Source: Malurus cyaneus samueli
Lineage: Eukaryota > Chordata > Aves > Passeriformes > Maluridae
Assembly: GCA_009741485.1 (NCBI GenBank)
Contig: CM019228.1
Span: 14,444,787 to 14,508,786, forward strand
DNA: 64,000 nt
Direction: 5' to 3'
The notes under the pieces are model-generated. The model did not search any database. It was not told the origin of the DNA and saw only the letters and a list, made by a program, of their open reading frames with translations. Below, in pieces: positions 36,840-48,400 of the stretch (position 1 is its first letter; the number at the start of each line of letters is the position of its first letter). A program made the translations under genes and the position numbers.

Positions 36840-36873
36840 TATTTAATATGCCAAAGCCTGCACCCCTCTTGGG

Positions 36874-37114
36874 GTGGGGGGGCAGTACTGGGGTGCTTGG
36901 TGTGACCCCCCCCCAGCCTGGTGTCACCTAAGGGACTGCCCTGCCCCACGTCATGGGTGCCCATGGACCGAAGGACCCCCACTGTGGGTGCTGTGATACC
37001 CTGAGGTGTCCCCCAAACCCCCAGTGTGCCCCCAATGCCAGTGGGGATCACATCCTGTGCCCGTGGATCCCCCCCGTGCTGTTGGGGATCTCATCCCATG
37101 CCGCTCCAAGCCCA
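36874..37114. repeat. 241-bp direct duplication, left copy
   Basis: From 'gtgggggggcagtactgg' to 'ccgctccaagccca' this is identical to 43211-43451, at an offset of 6337. The two copies bracket the inserted block. Confidence 0.95.
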
Positions 37115-39629
37115 GGGTCTTCCGGTGACGTCTCGCAGCTCCGTCTGATTCAACAGGTTCCCCCTGAACTTCTCCGTCCAATGGACATATCCCCCCCCTA
37201 ACCGGCCTACCCGCGGGTGGCATGCGTCCCCCAATCTTCTCCTCTCACCTCAAGCCTCTCCAGTAGCTCACACCATACACTAGAGGTACCACCCGGTGTC
37301 GCGTCTCGACTAAGTCTACCCCATGTGGCGCTCATCTCCGAATGCCCCCGGACCAGTGCCCCCATCCCGGGTCTATTCGCGCTCGGGAGTGCAAGTCCCT
37401 TCCTTCCTCACCCCGGTTGAACTCCTCAAGTACGATCCTCCTCAACAGAAACTCAATGAAACGCGTCTCTCCTCGCTTTCTCATGGGTCGCCCCCTTTAG
37501 CTTTGGTCGCAGATCCTCCCATTCCCGTTTCTCTCCCAGGACCTAAGGAGGTCGCAACCCTGCTCTCTCGAGGTCTTCGCGCCTATGCCTGTTCGGCCAT
37601 CCGTGTGGGTCCCAAGTTCACCGTTTCCCCATAGGCCAACCTAGTTGTAAGTCCCCCCAGGTAGCACTGGATCCTCCTGACCTTTGACCGGTCACCTCGG
37701 AATTGTCGTGCACCGCATCCCAGTAGTTTCCCATTACCTCGCGAGGGCATGGGTCTCCTCGATCGCTCAAATGCCCTCGTCCCCCCAACCCAGTGGATAC
37801 TGCTGTGAGGTCTCCCCTCGGATTTTCATTCCAAGCGGTTAATCTTGTACCCCCATACTGGGGTGCCGCATCAGTCCCCGTTGGGCTCCCTCCCAGGATA
37901 ATTCTCTCCATCTCCGTGCCTGCTCCCGAATGGATCCCTCGCTCTACCTCGTCTTTCCCCCCAACCGTGGGTCCCTGAGCGCCGCCCACCATCAGTCCTG
38001 GTGCATTTGCATCCCCCAGCTCTGTGTGCGGCCCGCTCCGACCCCGGGTCGCCTCTGATCCTTCCCAGCATTCTCTGCCCACAGGTTCCTCCCCAAAGTT
38101 CGCTCGGAACAACGCCCGGCGATCCCCTGGTGGCGCGGGCACGCTCGCCGCACTCTGCGTCCCTGTCTATCGCTTTCCACCTAGGCCCACCACACCTGGA
38201 GGTACGCGCAGCCCGCCCCGTGGTCCCCGCGGGTCACCAGGGAATTACCCCCACGCCTCACATGCCCTTGACCCGGCCAAGGCTGGGGCCATCTGCAGCG
38301 GACGCCATCTCGAACAGCCGGAGCCACACCCACATGATGTGCCAGTCCGGGGCCGCACACCGCAAGCTCGATGTGATGCTCAGCGGGGACCACGCAAGTC
38401 CGCCAATATTCGCGGCACTTACCGCTGCCCCCCTGCAGGATGATCACGCCCATGGCGGTTACAATGCCGCGGGTCCCCTCCTCGACCGGTCCGCACGGGA
38501 CTCCTATGAGACGGTACTACCTCCCGGACTCCGGACACTAGGCGGACACTCACGGGACATTACTGGCCGGGGACGAGACCCCGGGGTACCCTACCGGCGA
38601 CCTCATCCGCGACTAGACCGCACCGACACCTCGATCCCACTGACAGCTCGGCACTTACTGCTGGGACATCCGGACCCCGCACACTCCACTGAAACCTGCC
38701 CGAGCGAACCCACGCGACGTATCCTGCTGGATACCCGGCAACAGCGCTCCTGCTGGCCCACACGCTCGTCCCCTAGCCCATGTGTCCCCCCGCTGCGTGT
38801 TCTCTGGCCCGGTAGCGCCCGGGTCCTCCTTACCCATGCAGCCAGCCGCGCCCCTCGCATCGCGCCGCTCGCCCGTGCCCGAACCCCAGATGTCGGCCGC
38901 GAACGGACTTGCGCGCTGCGGCCACATCGGTCTCCCGTCCACACCGGCGCTGAATAGGGCCCTTGACAGCTCACTCCTTGGCCATTCACCCCGCTCCCTG
39001 ACTTTGCTGGAGCAGAGTCGGCGTCCTGCTTTCCAATTCATAGGACGGGCTCTATCTGCTCCCGCTCTCTCCTGATGTTTCGCAAGCTCCTCTTCCTCCA
39101 TAGCGGCTACCCCGCGCGCCAAGGGCAGCCCCAGGCGGGATGGGGCCGGTGCACGCTCTTGTCCCCTCAGATGCGGCCAATGGCGGGCTCGGCGGGGTGG
39201 CGGGGGCCCAGGCGCCATGGGTAGCGCCAGGGCGCCCGCGTGCCGCCTCGCCGCTTCCGGCTCCCGATATGCGCGCCGCTGCGTGTCCATCCCTGCGATC
39301 CCGTCGCATGGCTCAGCTCCCTCGAGGCGCAGAGCAGAGGCCAAGACACTTACGGACCGGATGCGCATGGCGCCCGCAGCGTAGGTGTCAGCGCGGCGAG
39401 TGATGCGGAAGCCTGTGGCAAGCCCCGGCTGCGAGGATGGTGGACGGACCACCGCGCCCGGGTCGCGCGCGCCGAGACACGTGGTGGGTCCCGCTGGGGG
39501 GCGGGGAGACTCCTCCCTGAAGACCCCCCTGGTGCTGAGGGGGCCCGATCCCTTTCCCACTCCCCTACCCTCCGCCAGATGTTCTCGGGGCCTAGCCATG
39601 GCCAACAGCTATGCTCAGAGCTGCTTTTT
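37115..39629. other. Error-rich sequence, partly a garbled inverted NF2 exon 1/promoter
   Basis: No gene can be read. At about 39165-39395 the text follows the reverse complement of 25860-26040 with many errors. It includes 'ggccaatggcgg', the start region 'cgcatggctcagctccctcg' against the exon 1 'cgcatgagcttcagctccct', and 'gatgcgcatggcg'. Further left any resemblance is lost. Open frames here, up to about 318 codons, have no recognisable content. Confidence 0.65.
39281..39395 (+). pseudogene. Garbled inverted copy of NF2 exon 1
   Basis: Aligns by eye to NF2 exon 1 in the opposite orientation to the true gene, with many substitutions and indels. It has no usable frame. It is more likely an unpolished sequencing copy than a natural pseudogene. 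Confidence 0.6.
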
Positions 39630-42440
39630 GGTTATAAAGTCAGCGTTATCCTGGTTGATTTTGGCGTGATTTTGTTTATAAATGGACTTTATTCTGGTTA
39701 TAATTCGGCTTTGCTTTGGTTGTAATTTACCTTTGCTTTGGTTATAGTTCTGTGTAATTCGGTTTTGTTTTGGTCATAACTTGGCTTTATTTTGGTTGTA
39801 ATTTAGTGTTATTGTGGGTGTAATTCAGTTTTATCCTGGTAATAGTTCGGCTTTACTTTGGTTATAATTCGGCCTTATTATGGGTGTAATTCAGCATTTG
39901 TTTTTGGTCATCTAAATCGGCTTTTTTTTGCTGTGTTGTGATTTAGTTATAATGCTGGTACATTGGATTATATCTGATTATGATTCCATTATTTTCTTTG
40001 GTTTAATTCCTTTATTTAGGCTATAACTTTGTTTACCCCAGTGTAATTTAGCTTTATTTGGGTTATAATTTAGCTTAATTCTGTTTATAATTTGGTCTCT
40101 GTGGATATAATTTGGCATTATTCTGGTTATAATTCAGCCTGAACTTTGACTATAATTGAGCTTTATTCTAACTGTAATTCATCTTTATCCTGGTTATAAT
40201 TCAGCTTTATTCTCATTACAATCCACCTTCGTTTGGGCTCTAATCCAGTGTTATCCTGCCATCCCTGCCCAAGCCACCACTACAGGGAGGCTGTCACAGG
40301 GCTCGAGGAATCTCAGTGTCAAGGCTTGAATCCACAGGAATCCCTTTCCCAAGTGCTCCACAAAAACCCAAGGACAGAATTTTGGCATTTTCCTGAGTTC
40401 TGAGCTCACCCTGAGATTGAGGGATGCTCCAGGGGATTTGGTCTGGCTTCTCCGTGATAATTTCCCTTTTTTGGGCCCTTGCAGCTTGTAAAACATTCTC
40501 CCAGGGCGTTGCTGCCAAACCCTGGGATCTGCTCTGCTTTTCCTGCTTTTTCATCTGATCCAGAGGGATTGGCCATACAAACATTGAAACTGTCTCTCAA
40601 CTTCTTTATTTTATACTTTTATTTTATTAATCTGACCCAAACCCTGACGGAATTCCAGTGCCCATCAGCCAAGGGGTGTTTGTCATCACTGATTTCTTTG
40701 CACTGGAAATCTCTTGTCAGCCCTGAAGAACTTCCTGCTTTTCCTAGGAATTGAGGATTTACTGTCAGCAGCCTGTGAGCTTCCCACTTCCAGCAGAGTT
40801 GGGAGTGTCCTGGCTCTGTTTTTGCCTGATCTCCCGGGGCTGCAGCAGTAACTGATGATGGAAAGTAAATAATTATTAGTTTCAGTGTTGTGGTTGGGTG
40901 TCATTTCCCATTGGGATCAGAGGGGTTTGTGCAGCGGTGAGGCAGCGCTCCCGTGGGATTTGACTGTGGAATTTGTGCATCTCCAGCTGACTTTTGTGGG
41001 AGGTTAGTGCCAGAATAACTTGTTGCGACTTCTGCAGCTGGAAGGAGCTCAGGAGTTCGAGTGTGGCCATGCCGAGGGCTCCTGGCTCATTTTGGAGCTG
41101 GTGTAGGAGGGATGGAGAGAGAATTCAGACCTCATCCTTCAGCACTAAGTGCTTGAGCAGGAAACAGGGAAAAGGGTTGGGTGCATGAGGGTGGTGGGGC
41201 TGTTTCATGCCTTGCAGGTGAGAGATGAGTTTTCATAGAATCATGGGATGGTTGGGGTTGGAGGAAGGAGCTTAGACATCCGTCCAGTCCACTGCCGGGA
41301 CAGGGACACCTCCACTGTCCCAGGCTGCTCCAACCCCAATGTTCAGCCTGGCCTTGGACACTGCCAGGGATCCAGGGGCAGCCACAGCTTCTCTGGCCCC
41401 TGTGCCAGGGCCTCCCCCACCCTCCAGGGAACAATTCCTTCCCAATATCCCTCCATCCCTGCCCTCTGGCACTGGGAAGCCATTCCTTGTTCCTGTCCCT
41501 CCATCCCTTGTCCCCAGTCCTCTCCAGCTCTCCTGGACCCCTTTAGACCCTGCAAGGGGCTCTGAGGTTTCCCTGGAGCCTTCTCCATCTCCAGGTGAAC
41601 CCCAGCTCTCCCAGCCCTGGCTCCATTAGCAAAGGGTAGGGCTCTATCTTTAGAGCAGCTCCGTGGTCTCCTCTGAACTTGCTTCAAGCTCAGGGCAGCC
41701 CAGTTGAGGTGTGAGTTTTATCCAGGCTTTATCCAAGCAGTCCAGCTCCCTGGCTGGATCCTGCCCCTGTTTTTGTGTTGTACTTGTGAGGCTCTGGGGA
41801 AAGCTCCTTGTTTTGCTGACTCTGCAGAAACATCCAGGGACAGATGGATCAGACACACCTCGAGTCGCTGGAACTGGGAAGGTGGCCCAGGCTTGGTCCA
41901 CACCCACGGCCACACCTGGAGGCAGGAGTGGAGTTTGTGCCCTCCTGAAAGGCAGTGGGGTGGGAGAATTGATTTTGCTCCTCCTTGGAGAAGTCCAGCC
42001 CCTCTACCAAAGTTTGCTGTAGAGGAGCCAGCAACACTATGTTTAGTGTGCTTTGAGGTGTCTTTGGCCAGGAGGGAGAGGGAAACCTTCCTTACAAACA
42101 CTTCAGGGCATCAGTGGAAGGAGGTGCGGTGGGAATCCTGCCATTCGGGGGACTCTTGAGATGTGTTTTGGTGGCCTGTGAGTGGCACCTCGTGCTGACA
42201 GGAGCAGAGAGCTGCTGACCTGTTGGATGTCTGGAGTTGGTCTTCCATGATCCCTGGGAGTCCCTTCCAGCACAGGATATTCCATAATTTTGTGACCCAG
42301 CTGTAGCTGCTGGAGACTCACCTTCTTTTGCAGTGTTCATTTTTCAGTCTGCTCTCTAGAAATTCCCAGCTGTGCATTTTAAGGGATTAAACCTGCTTTG
42401 CATCTGTTTATTCTGCATTTGATGTCTCTAAATTGAGCCT
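39630..42440. repeat. Inverted near-identical copy of NF2 intron 1 (22873-25690)
   Basis: Reverse complement of the NF2 intron 1 segment. Paired coordinates sum to about 65313-65321 throughout, so the arms are collinear with only a few bases of indel. It includes the 22-bp AT-rich minisatellite (39630-40240), the CR1 segments (about 41232-41770 and 42025-42295) and unique intron text. Differences are concentrated in the tandem repeat and in the CR1 segment. Confidence 0.95.
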
Positions 42441-43185
42441 GGAAGTCTCAAAGTGTAACATTCCTATGAGATGAGAGTAATCCTCTAATCTTTTCTTCTG
42501 GAATCGAGCTCTGGGCGATGGGGACGCAGTATGGCACTGAAGCGACGGGGACGTGCGCGGCTTCAGTTTTAACGACTTCCAAATATTGTTTGGGAAAGTG
42601 TGGTAGGAGGCATTGCGGCGGAGTGCCCTCGGGCCTCCTCTGGTTGTTGCTCGGTCCGGTCCTATGAGGGGGTTCTGAGTCGCGGAGAGAGCCCCTAATT
42701 TTTTGTCACGACCTGGACAAGTCTGGAGGATGAAGAGGGATCTAAGGGAGGTGAAGGTTGGTGGATAGGAAATTTTTCGTCGGATAGCTTTGAATCTCGT
42801 TCAGGTTGGCGTAAAGCTGAATTCCCAGCGTGCAGCTCTGAGGCTGTTGAACCTTGTCCTGAGATCCGAGGCTGTCTGATGAGCGGCTAGTAGGAGATCG
42901 GCCCGTGCTATCAAATGGTCTGCCGGTAGGGTACGGGATGGGCAGCTGGCCCTGCTTGGACGAGCAGGGAGTACCCAGGGAGCTGTTGGCTGCCCCTGGA
43001 ATCCCTGGCAGTGTCCAAGGGCCAGGCTGACAGGGCTTGGGTAGCCGGGACAGTGGAAAGTGATTCCTGATGGGACTGTGTTAGTGTGCCGCCCTCTGGG
43101 GTCTGGGGGACCTTCCGCCAGGTTACGCCCCGGAACAAGGCGCAACCAATTTCACTATTCGAGGGTCGGACCTCATTCGATGGGT
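42441..43185. other. Error-rich continuation of the inverted copy
   Basis: Mostly unrecognisable. At about 42960-43075 a CR1 phrase ('ggcagtgtccaagg', 'gacagtggaaagtg') matches the reverse complement of 22440-22570. The arm therefore continues at lower accuracy. Confidence 0.6.
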
Positions 43186-43210
43186 NNNNNNNNNNNNNNN
43201 NNNNNNNNNN
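43186..43210. other. 25-N placeholder gap
   Basis: A fixed-size run of N immediately before the second copy of the 241-bp duplication. Confidence 1.
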
Positions 43211-43451
43211 GTGGGGGGGCAGTACTGGGGTGCTTGGTGTGACCCCCCCCCAGCCTGGTGTCACCTAAGGGACTGCCCTGCCCCACGTCATGGGTGCCCA
43301 TGGACCGAAGGACCCCCACTGTGGGTGCTGTGATACCCTGAGGTGTCCCCCAAACCCCCAGTGTGCCCCCAATGCCAGTGGGGATCACATCCTGTGCCCG
43401 TGGATCCCCCCCGTGCTGTTGGGGATCTCATCCCATGCCGCTCCAAGCCCA
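43211..43451. repeat. 241-bp direct duplication, right copy
   Basis: Identical to 36874-37114. This copy runs on naturally into the minisatellite that follows, so it is probably the true continuation. Confidence 0.95.
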
Positions 43452-44290
43452 TGGATTCCTCCAGTGCCGCTGGGAACCCCTTGTCAAGCCCATGGACATC
43501 CCCAAATGCCCTTGGGGACCCCATCCCATGCTCCCCTCAAGCCTGTGCATAAACACAGGAATACCAGGGACCCCATCCAATGCCATTCCAAGCTCCTGAA
43601 TCCCCCCAGTGCCACTGGGGATCCCGATCCAAGCCCCACCCCAGCCCATGGATAACCCCCAGTGCCATTGGGGACCTCATCCCAAGTCCCTGAAACCCTT
43701 CAGTGCCACCATCCCATATACTCCCTAAACCTGTGAGTGCCCCCAGAGCCACTGGGGATCCCATCCTGTACCCTTTTGAAGCCACTGGATTCTCCCCAGT
43801 ACCATTGGGAGCCCCATTCAATGCCCTCCCAAACCCATGGATACTGCTAGTGCTACTGGGGACTCCATTCCAAGCTCCTGGATACCCCCAGTGACACTGG
43901 GAACCCCATCCCAAGTCCCTCCCAAACCTATGTATCCTCCCATCATCAACAAGGACCCAATTACATGTCCCCCTAAACCCGTGTGTGCCCCCCATCCCAG
44001 TGGGGATCCCATCCCAAGCTCATGGAACTCCCCCAGTGCCACTGGGGACCTCATCCCAAGTCCCTCCCAAGACTGTGGATACCCCCAGTGCTACTGGGGA
44101 CCCCACTCTGTACCTTTTCCAAGCCCTTGGATACCCCCAGTGCCATTGGGGATCCCATCCCAAGCCCATGGATGCTCCCAGTGCCTTGGGGGATCCCATC
44201 CCAAGCCCATGGATACCCCCAGTGCCATTGGGGATCCCATCCCAAGCCCTTGGATACCCCCAGGTGCCTCTAGGACCCCCTACCCAGTGC
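43340..44290. repeat. ~40-bp minisatellite between NIPSNAP1 and THOC5
   Basis: More than 20 diverged units contain 'cccccagtgccattgggg' and 'atcccatcccaagcccatgg'. The least diverged units lie at 44100-44260. Confidence 0.93.
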
Positions 44291-44539
44291 TCCCCCTATT
44301 CCTATGGGTGCCCTCCTGCACCAGGACCCCCCCTCCAGTCCTATCAGTGTCCCCAGAGTGGGGGTCTCAGCCCTAGAGCTGTCGCCACCGCCTCCCGAGT
44401 TTGTGAATCGGGTGGTGACCACGCCCCCTTGGTTAAGCCGCGCCCCCTTCTCCCAACCACGCCCATTCACCGAAGCCACACCCCCAGCGCTCCTGGCGGG
44501 TCCTCCAGGATGCGGGGTCCGCTAGGGGGCGCCTGTAGC

Positions 44540-44621
44540 AGCGGCAGCTCTCACCGCCGCTCCGTGCCGCGCTCTCTTGTTCCGTGACGTCACTTCCGGG
44601 AGGCGCGGAGGCGAGGGCGCG
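44540..44621 (+). promoter_or_regulatory. THOC5: THOC5 promoter and likely noncoding exon 1
   Basis: A full CRE palindrome TGACGTCA at 44585-44592 is followed directly by an ETS-type CTTCCGG at 44593-44599. A GTGAGT donor follows 44621. Human THOC5 also has a noncoding first exon. The transcription start is not known. Confidence 0.65.
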
Positions 44622-44689
44622 GTGAGTCGGGGGGCGAACCGGGACCCCCGGGAGGGGATGGAGGGAACGGCCCCGGGCTCCTCGGGCTG

Positions 44690-45250
44690 GGGGACTCTGG
44701 AGGGGGAAATGATCCATGGCGCGGTGTGCTGGGGGCTCAGTGCAGCTGGAGGGTCCTGCTCTGATGGGGTCTGGAGGGGCGAAGGCCCCGTGTTGGGGAA
44801 CCGCGGGAATGCTGAGGCCCCAGGCCCGGCGTGCTGTGGGTCTGGGGGGCTCTGGAGCAGCGGAGAGTCCCAGGCCTGACAGTTTGGAGGGGCTCTGGAG
44901 GAGTGAAGGGTTCTGGGCCTGATGTGCTGGGATGTGGGAGCTCTGGAGGGGTGATGGGTCCCGGGTTTGGGGGGCTCGGAGGAGCGGAGTCTCCGGGATC
45001 GATGTGCTGGGATCTGGGGTGCTCTGGAGGAGCGGAGGGTCCCGGCTCTGTGGGGAACTCTGGTGAAGCAGAAGCCGCAGTCCCGGTGGGTTGGAGTCTC
45101 GTGTGTGTGGGGCAGTGGAGCCCCGAGGCCTGGAGGGATTGAGCCCCCGGGCCCGGTGTCCCAAGGGAGCTCAGTGGCAATGGAAGGTCTGGGGGGACTG
45201 TGATGGAGCAGAGACCCCGGCCACGCTGTTCTGATGGGGCTCAGCCGGTT
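44690..45250. repeat. Degenerate ~43-bp repeat in THOC5 intron 1
   Basis: Recurrent 'ctctggaggagcggag' and 'gtcccgg' elements lie between the noncoding exon and the coding start. Confidence 0.7.
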
Positions 45251-45398
45251 TGGGGGGGCTGGGAGGGGTTGGGAGGCGCAGGGGACACTGCAGAGCCCAG
45301 GCAGGGCTGGCGGGGAAAGCCCGGGATAGCCCAAATCCGGGCAGGTTTGGCCCCCACGGACTCCCCTGTGCCCCCTCCCCAGCCCTGCTGGCAGCACC

Positions 45399-45494
45399 AT
45401 GTCCTCCGAGTCCAGCAAGAAGAGGAAGCCCAAGGTGATCCGCACGGATGGGGTCCCCAGCGAGGGCAAGCGGGGCAAGGGCGACGCCGACCAG
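45399..45494 (+). CDS. THOC5: THOC5 coding exon 1 (residues 1-32)
   Basis: ATG in GCAGCACCATGT context. Encodes [18 protein letters not shown] and on to GDADQ, donor CAG|GTACAG. Confidence 0.97.
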
Positions 45495-48400
45495 GTACAG
45501 ACCAGAGACCTTCCCACACCCCTGTGCTGCTTCTCCCTGCTGGAAAACTGCCCAGAGCAGCTGGGGCTGCCTCATCCTGGAAGTGTCCAAGGGCTTGGAT
45601 GGGGCTTGAAGAAACCTGGGATGGTGGAAGATGTCCCTGCCCATGGGACTGGATGGGATTTAAGGTCCCTTCCCACCCAAACCATTTTGGAATTTCATGG
45701 ATTGTGAGACCCCATTCCCTCAGCTTCCCACGCCTCTTAAATTCCTGCTGTGAATTCCTAAACCTGCTTCCATCTCTTTCAGGAGACACAAACGCTCCTC
45801 TGGAGAGTGAGCACAAGGCTGGAAGATCCCTCAGGGCTTTGCATGGTGCCTTCAAACCCTCCCGTGAGCAGCAGGATAGTGCAGGATCAGCCAGAGTGGG
45901 GATCGGGGTGGAGGACGAGGAGGAGGAGCAGGGATCACCTTTCTGGTTTATCTCTGTGGCCATGTGGATCATGGAATATCCTGAGTTGGAAAGGATCCAC
46001 AAGGATCCTCCAGTCCAGCTCCTGACCCTGCACAGGACACCCCAACGGTGTCAGTTCAAATTTGTAACAACTGATGAAAGACAACCTGAACTCGCCAGGT
46101 GTTCTAGTGACTGGTGGGCTTGGGATTGTTGGAGCTGAGTCCTCTCCCTGTGGGAAGCCATGAGATTGATGGGCAGAGCCAGAAATTGCAGTTTGTCCCC
46201 CAAAAGGTGGGAGGGATGAGCCACGGGAGGTTGTTGTTGCCTTGGCAGGATGCCAGGTACTACAGCGAGGAGAGCGAGGTGGATCTGCGCGACCCCATCA
46301 AGGACTACGAGCTCTACAGGGAGACCTGCCAGGAGCTCCAGAGGCTCATGGCAGAAATCCAGGAGCTGAAGAGCCGGGGCATCAAGGAAAATGTAAGGAA
46401 AATCCTCCGTGTGTGGTGTAACGTGTTTGTCCTTTGGTGTTTTCCCATTAATCCCAGAGGAAAGGCAGCAGGAGCTGTGAGGTCTCCTGGGCAGAGTCAG
46501 GGAAATGAAATGGCCACCCTTTCCCAGGCTGCTGGGGCTGGGATGGGGACCCTGGAAATGGAACAGCTTTCCTTGATTTGAGCTTCTGGGACAGGGAACT
46601 GAACCCCTGAAATGGAACATCTTTCCTTGCCTTGGGCTTCTGGGACAGGGAATTGAATCCCTGGAAACAGAACAGCCTTCCTTGATTTGATCTTTTGGGA
46701 CAGGGGAATTGAGCCCCTGGAAATGGATCAGCTTTCCTTGATTTGAGCTTCTGAGACAGGGAATTGAACCCCTGGAAATGGAACAGCCTTTCTTGTCCAA
46801 GGCTGCTGGAGCAGGAATGGAGACCCTGGAAATGGAACAACCTCCCTTGACTCAGGCTCCTGTGGGAGAGATTGAGCCCCTGGAAATATCCCAGGCTCCT
46901 GAGGCAGGAATTGAGCCCTGGAAATGGAACAGTTTTCCTTGACTCGGGCTCCTGGGACAGGGATTGAGCTCTGGAAATTCTGGAAATAGCATAGCCTTTC
47001 TTACCTTGGGCTCCTGGGGGAGAGATTGAGACCCTGGAAGTGAAACAGCCTTCCTTGGTTTGAGCTTCTGGGGCAGGGAATTGAGCCCCTGGAAATGGAA
47101 CAGGCTCCCTTGTCCCATGCTCCTGAGGCAGAAATTGAGCCCTGGAAATGGAACAGCCTTCCTGGACTCAGGCTCCTGGGACAGGGATTGAGCTCTGGAA
47201 ATAGCATAGCCTCCCTTGTCCCTGTCTCCTGGGACACGTCAGGTGCTCCAGGCTGCACCACCTCTGTTCCTGCTGCTGAGGGAAGTCACTGGAGTGATTT
47301 TTTCAGGAGACTGGACGCCTCTCCCAGTTATTCCCAGCAGTGCCCTGTGATCTGACAGTGGGAGGCTCCCTGGAAGCCCCAGTGACAGAAATGTGGCTCC
47401 ACAGCAAAGCGTGGAGCCCTTTTTGTACCAGGGATTCCCTGCAGTGGTGGTGCCAGCCTTCCCTCCTGCTTCCAACCCCTCTCTCTGCCCCTCAGGCCTC
47501 GGAGATCGACGAGCGGCGCGTCCAGAGCTGTGTCCACTTCATGACCCTGAAGAAGCTGAACCGCCTGGCTCACATCCGGCTGAAGAAGGGCAGGGACCAG
47601 ACCCATGAGGTACCCAGGAGAGGCTGGGAGTGAGGAATGCAGCTTGGGACAGAGATAGGGCTGGTCCTGCTTGTTCTGTGTGTGTGGTGTGAGGACACAA
47701 AACCAGGCTGTGGGGTTTGACTTGGGGTTTGTGGGGCGGCTCCGGTCCTGATAAACTCCTGCTGGGTGCAGGGCAGCTGTGATCAGATGAATAATGAAGG
47801 AGCAGTATTTGCTTTTGTCTGAAGTCTAGTGAGAGATCAAAAAACTCTGTTTCAAGAGCCTGGTGTGCTGCAGGTATATAAAAGGGTGGATATCAGCCTG
47901 GAATCTCCATACCCAGACATCTCAGAGAGGGAACTCTGTGTGTGCCTCAGCAAATGAGCCATATCCTGTGCTTGGCTTTGGAACATGCTGGAAGGAGCAG
48001 GATCAGTCTCATGTTACAATTTTTGCTTCCCCAGCCCTTAAAAACGTCATTCTTCCCCCCAAAAATTGTTGCATACCCTAAAACCCGCTGTCCCAAGCTG
48101 CTGTGGTGACAGGGGGTGTTGTTGACTCTCTTGGTGTGTCTTTCGTGCTCCATCCCTGCTCTGGCCATGTCCCTGTTTCAGGCAAAGCAGAAGGTCGATG
48201 CCTATCACCTGCAGCTCCAGAACCTGCTCTACGAGGTGATGCACCTGCAGAAGGAGATCACCAAGTGCCTGGAGTTCAAGTGAGTGTGGCCAGGGAGCAG
48301 AGGCAGTGATGCTGTGTCTGGGGTGGGTGGGTGATTCCCACCTTTGGGAGCTCTTCCCATGTTTCCTGAGCCTGTTGTGGGAGCAGGGTGGGTGCTCCAG

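Noticed and set aside
38001..38957. Plus-strand open frame (318 codons) in the inserted block
   Set aside because: It lies in error-rich sequence with no recognisable protein content and random-looking composition.
41704..42159. 151-codon open frame, also present at 23154-23609 on the other strand
   Set aside because: The repeated occurrence comes from the inverted intron copy, not from a gene family. The frame spans CR1 edges and has no domain.
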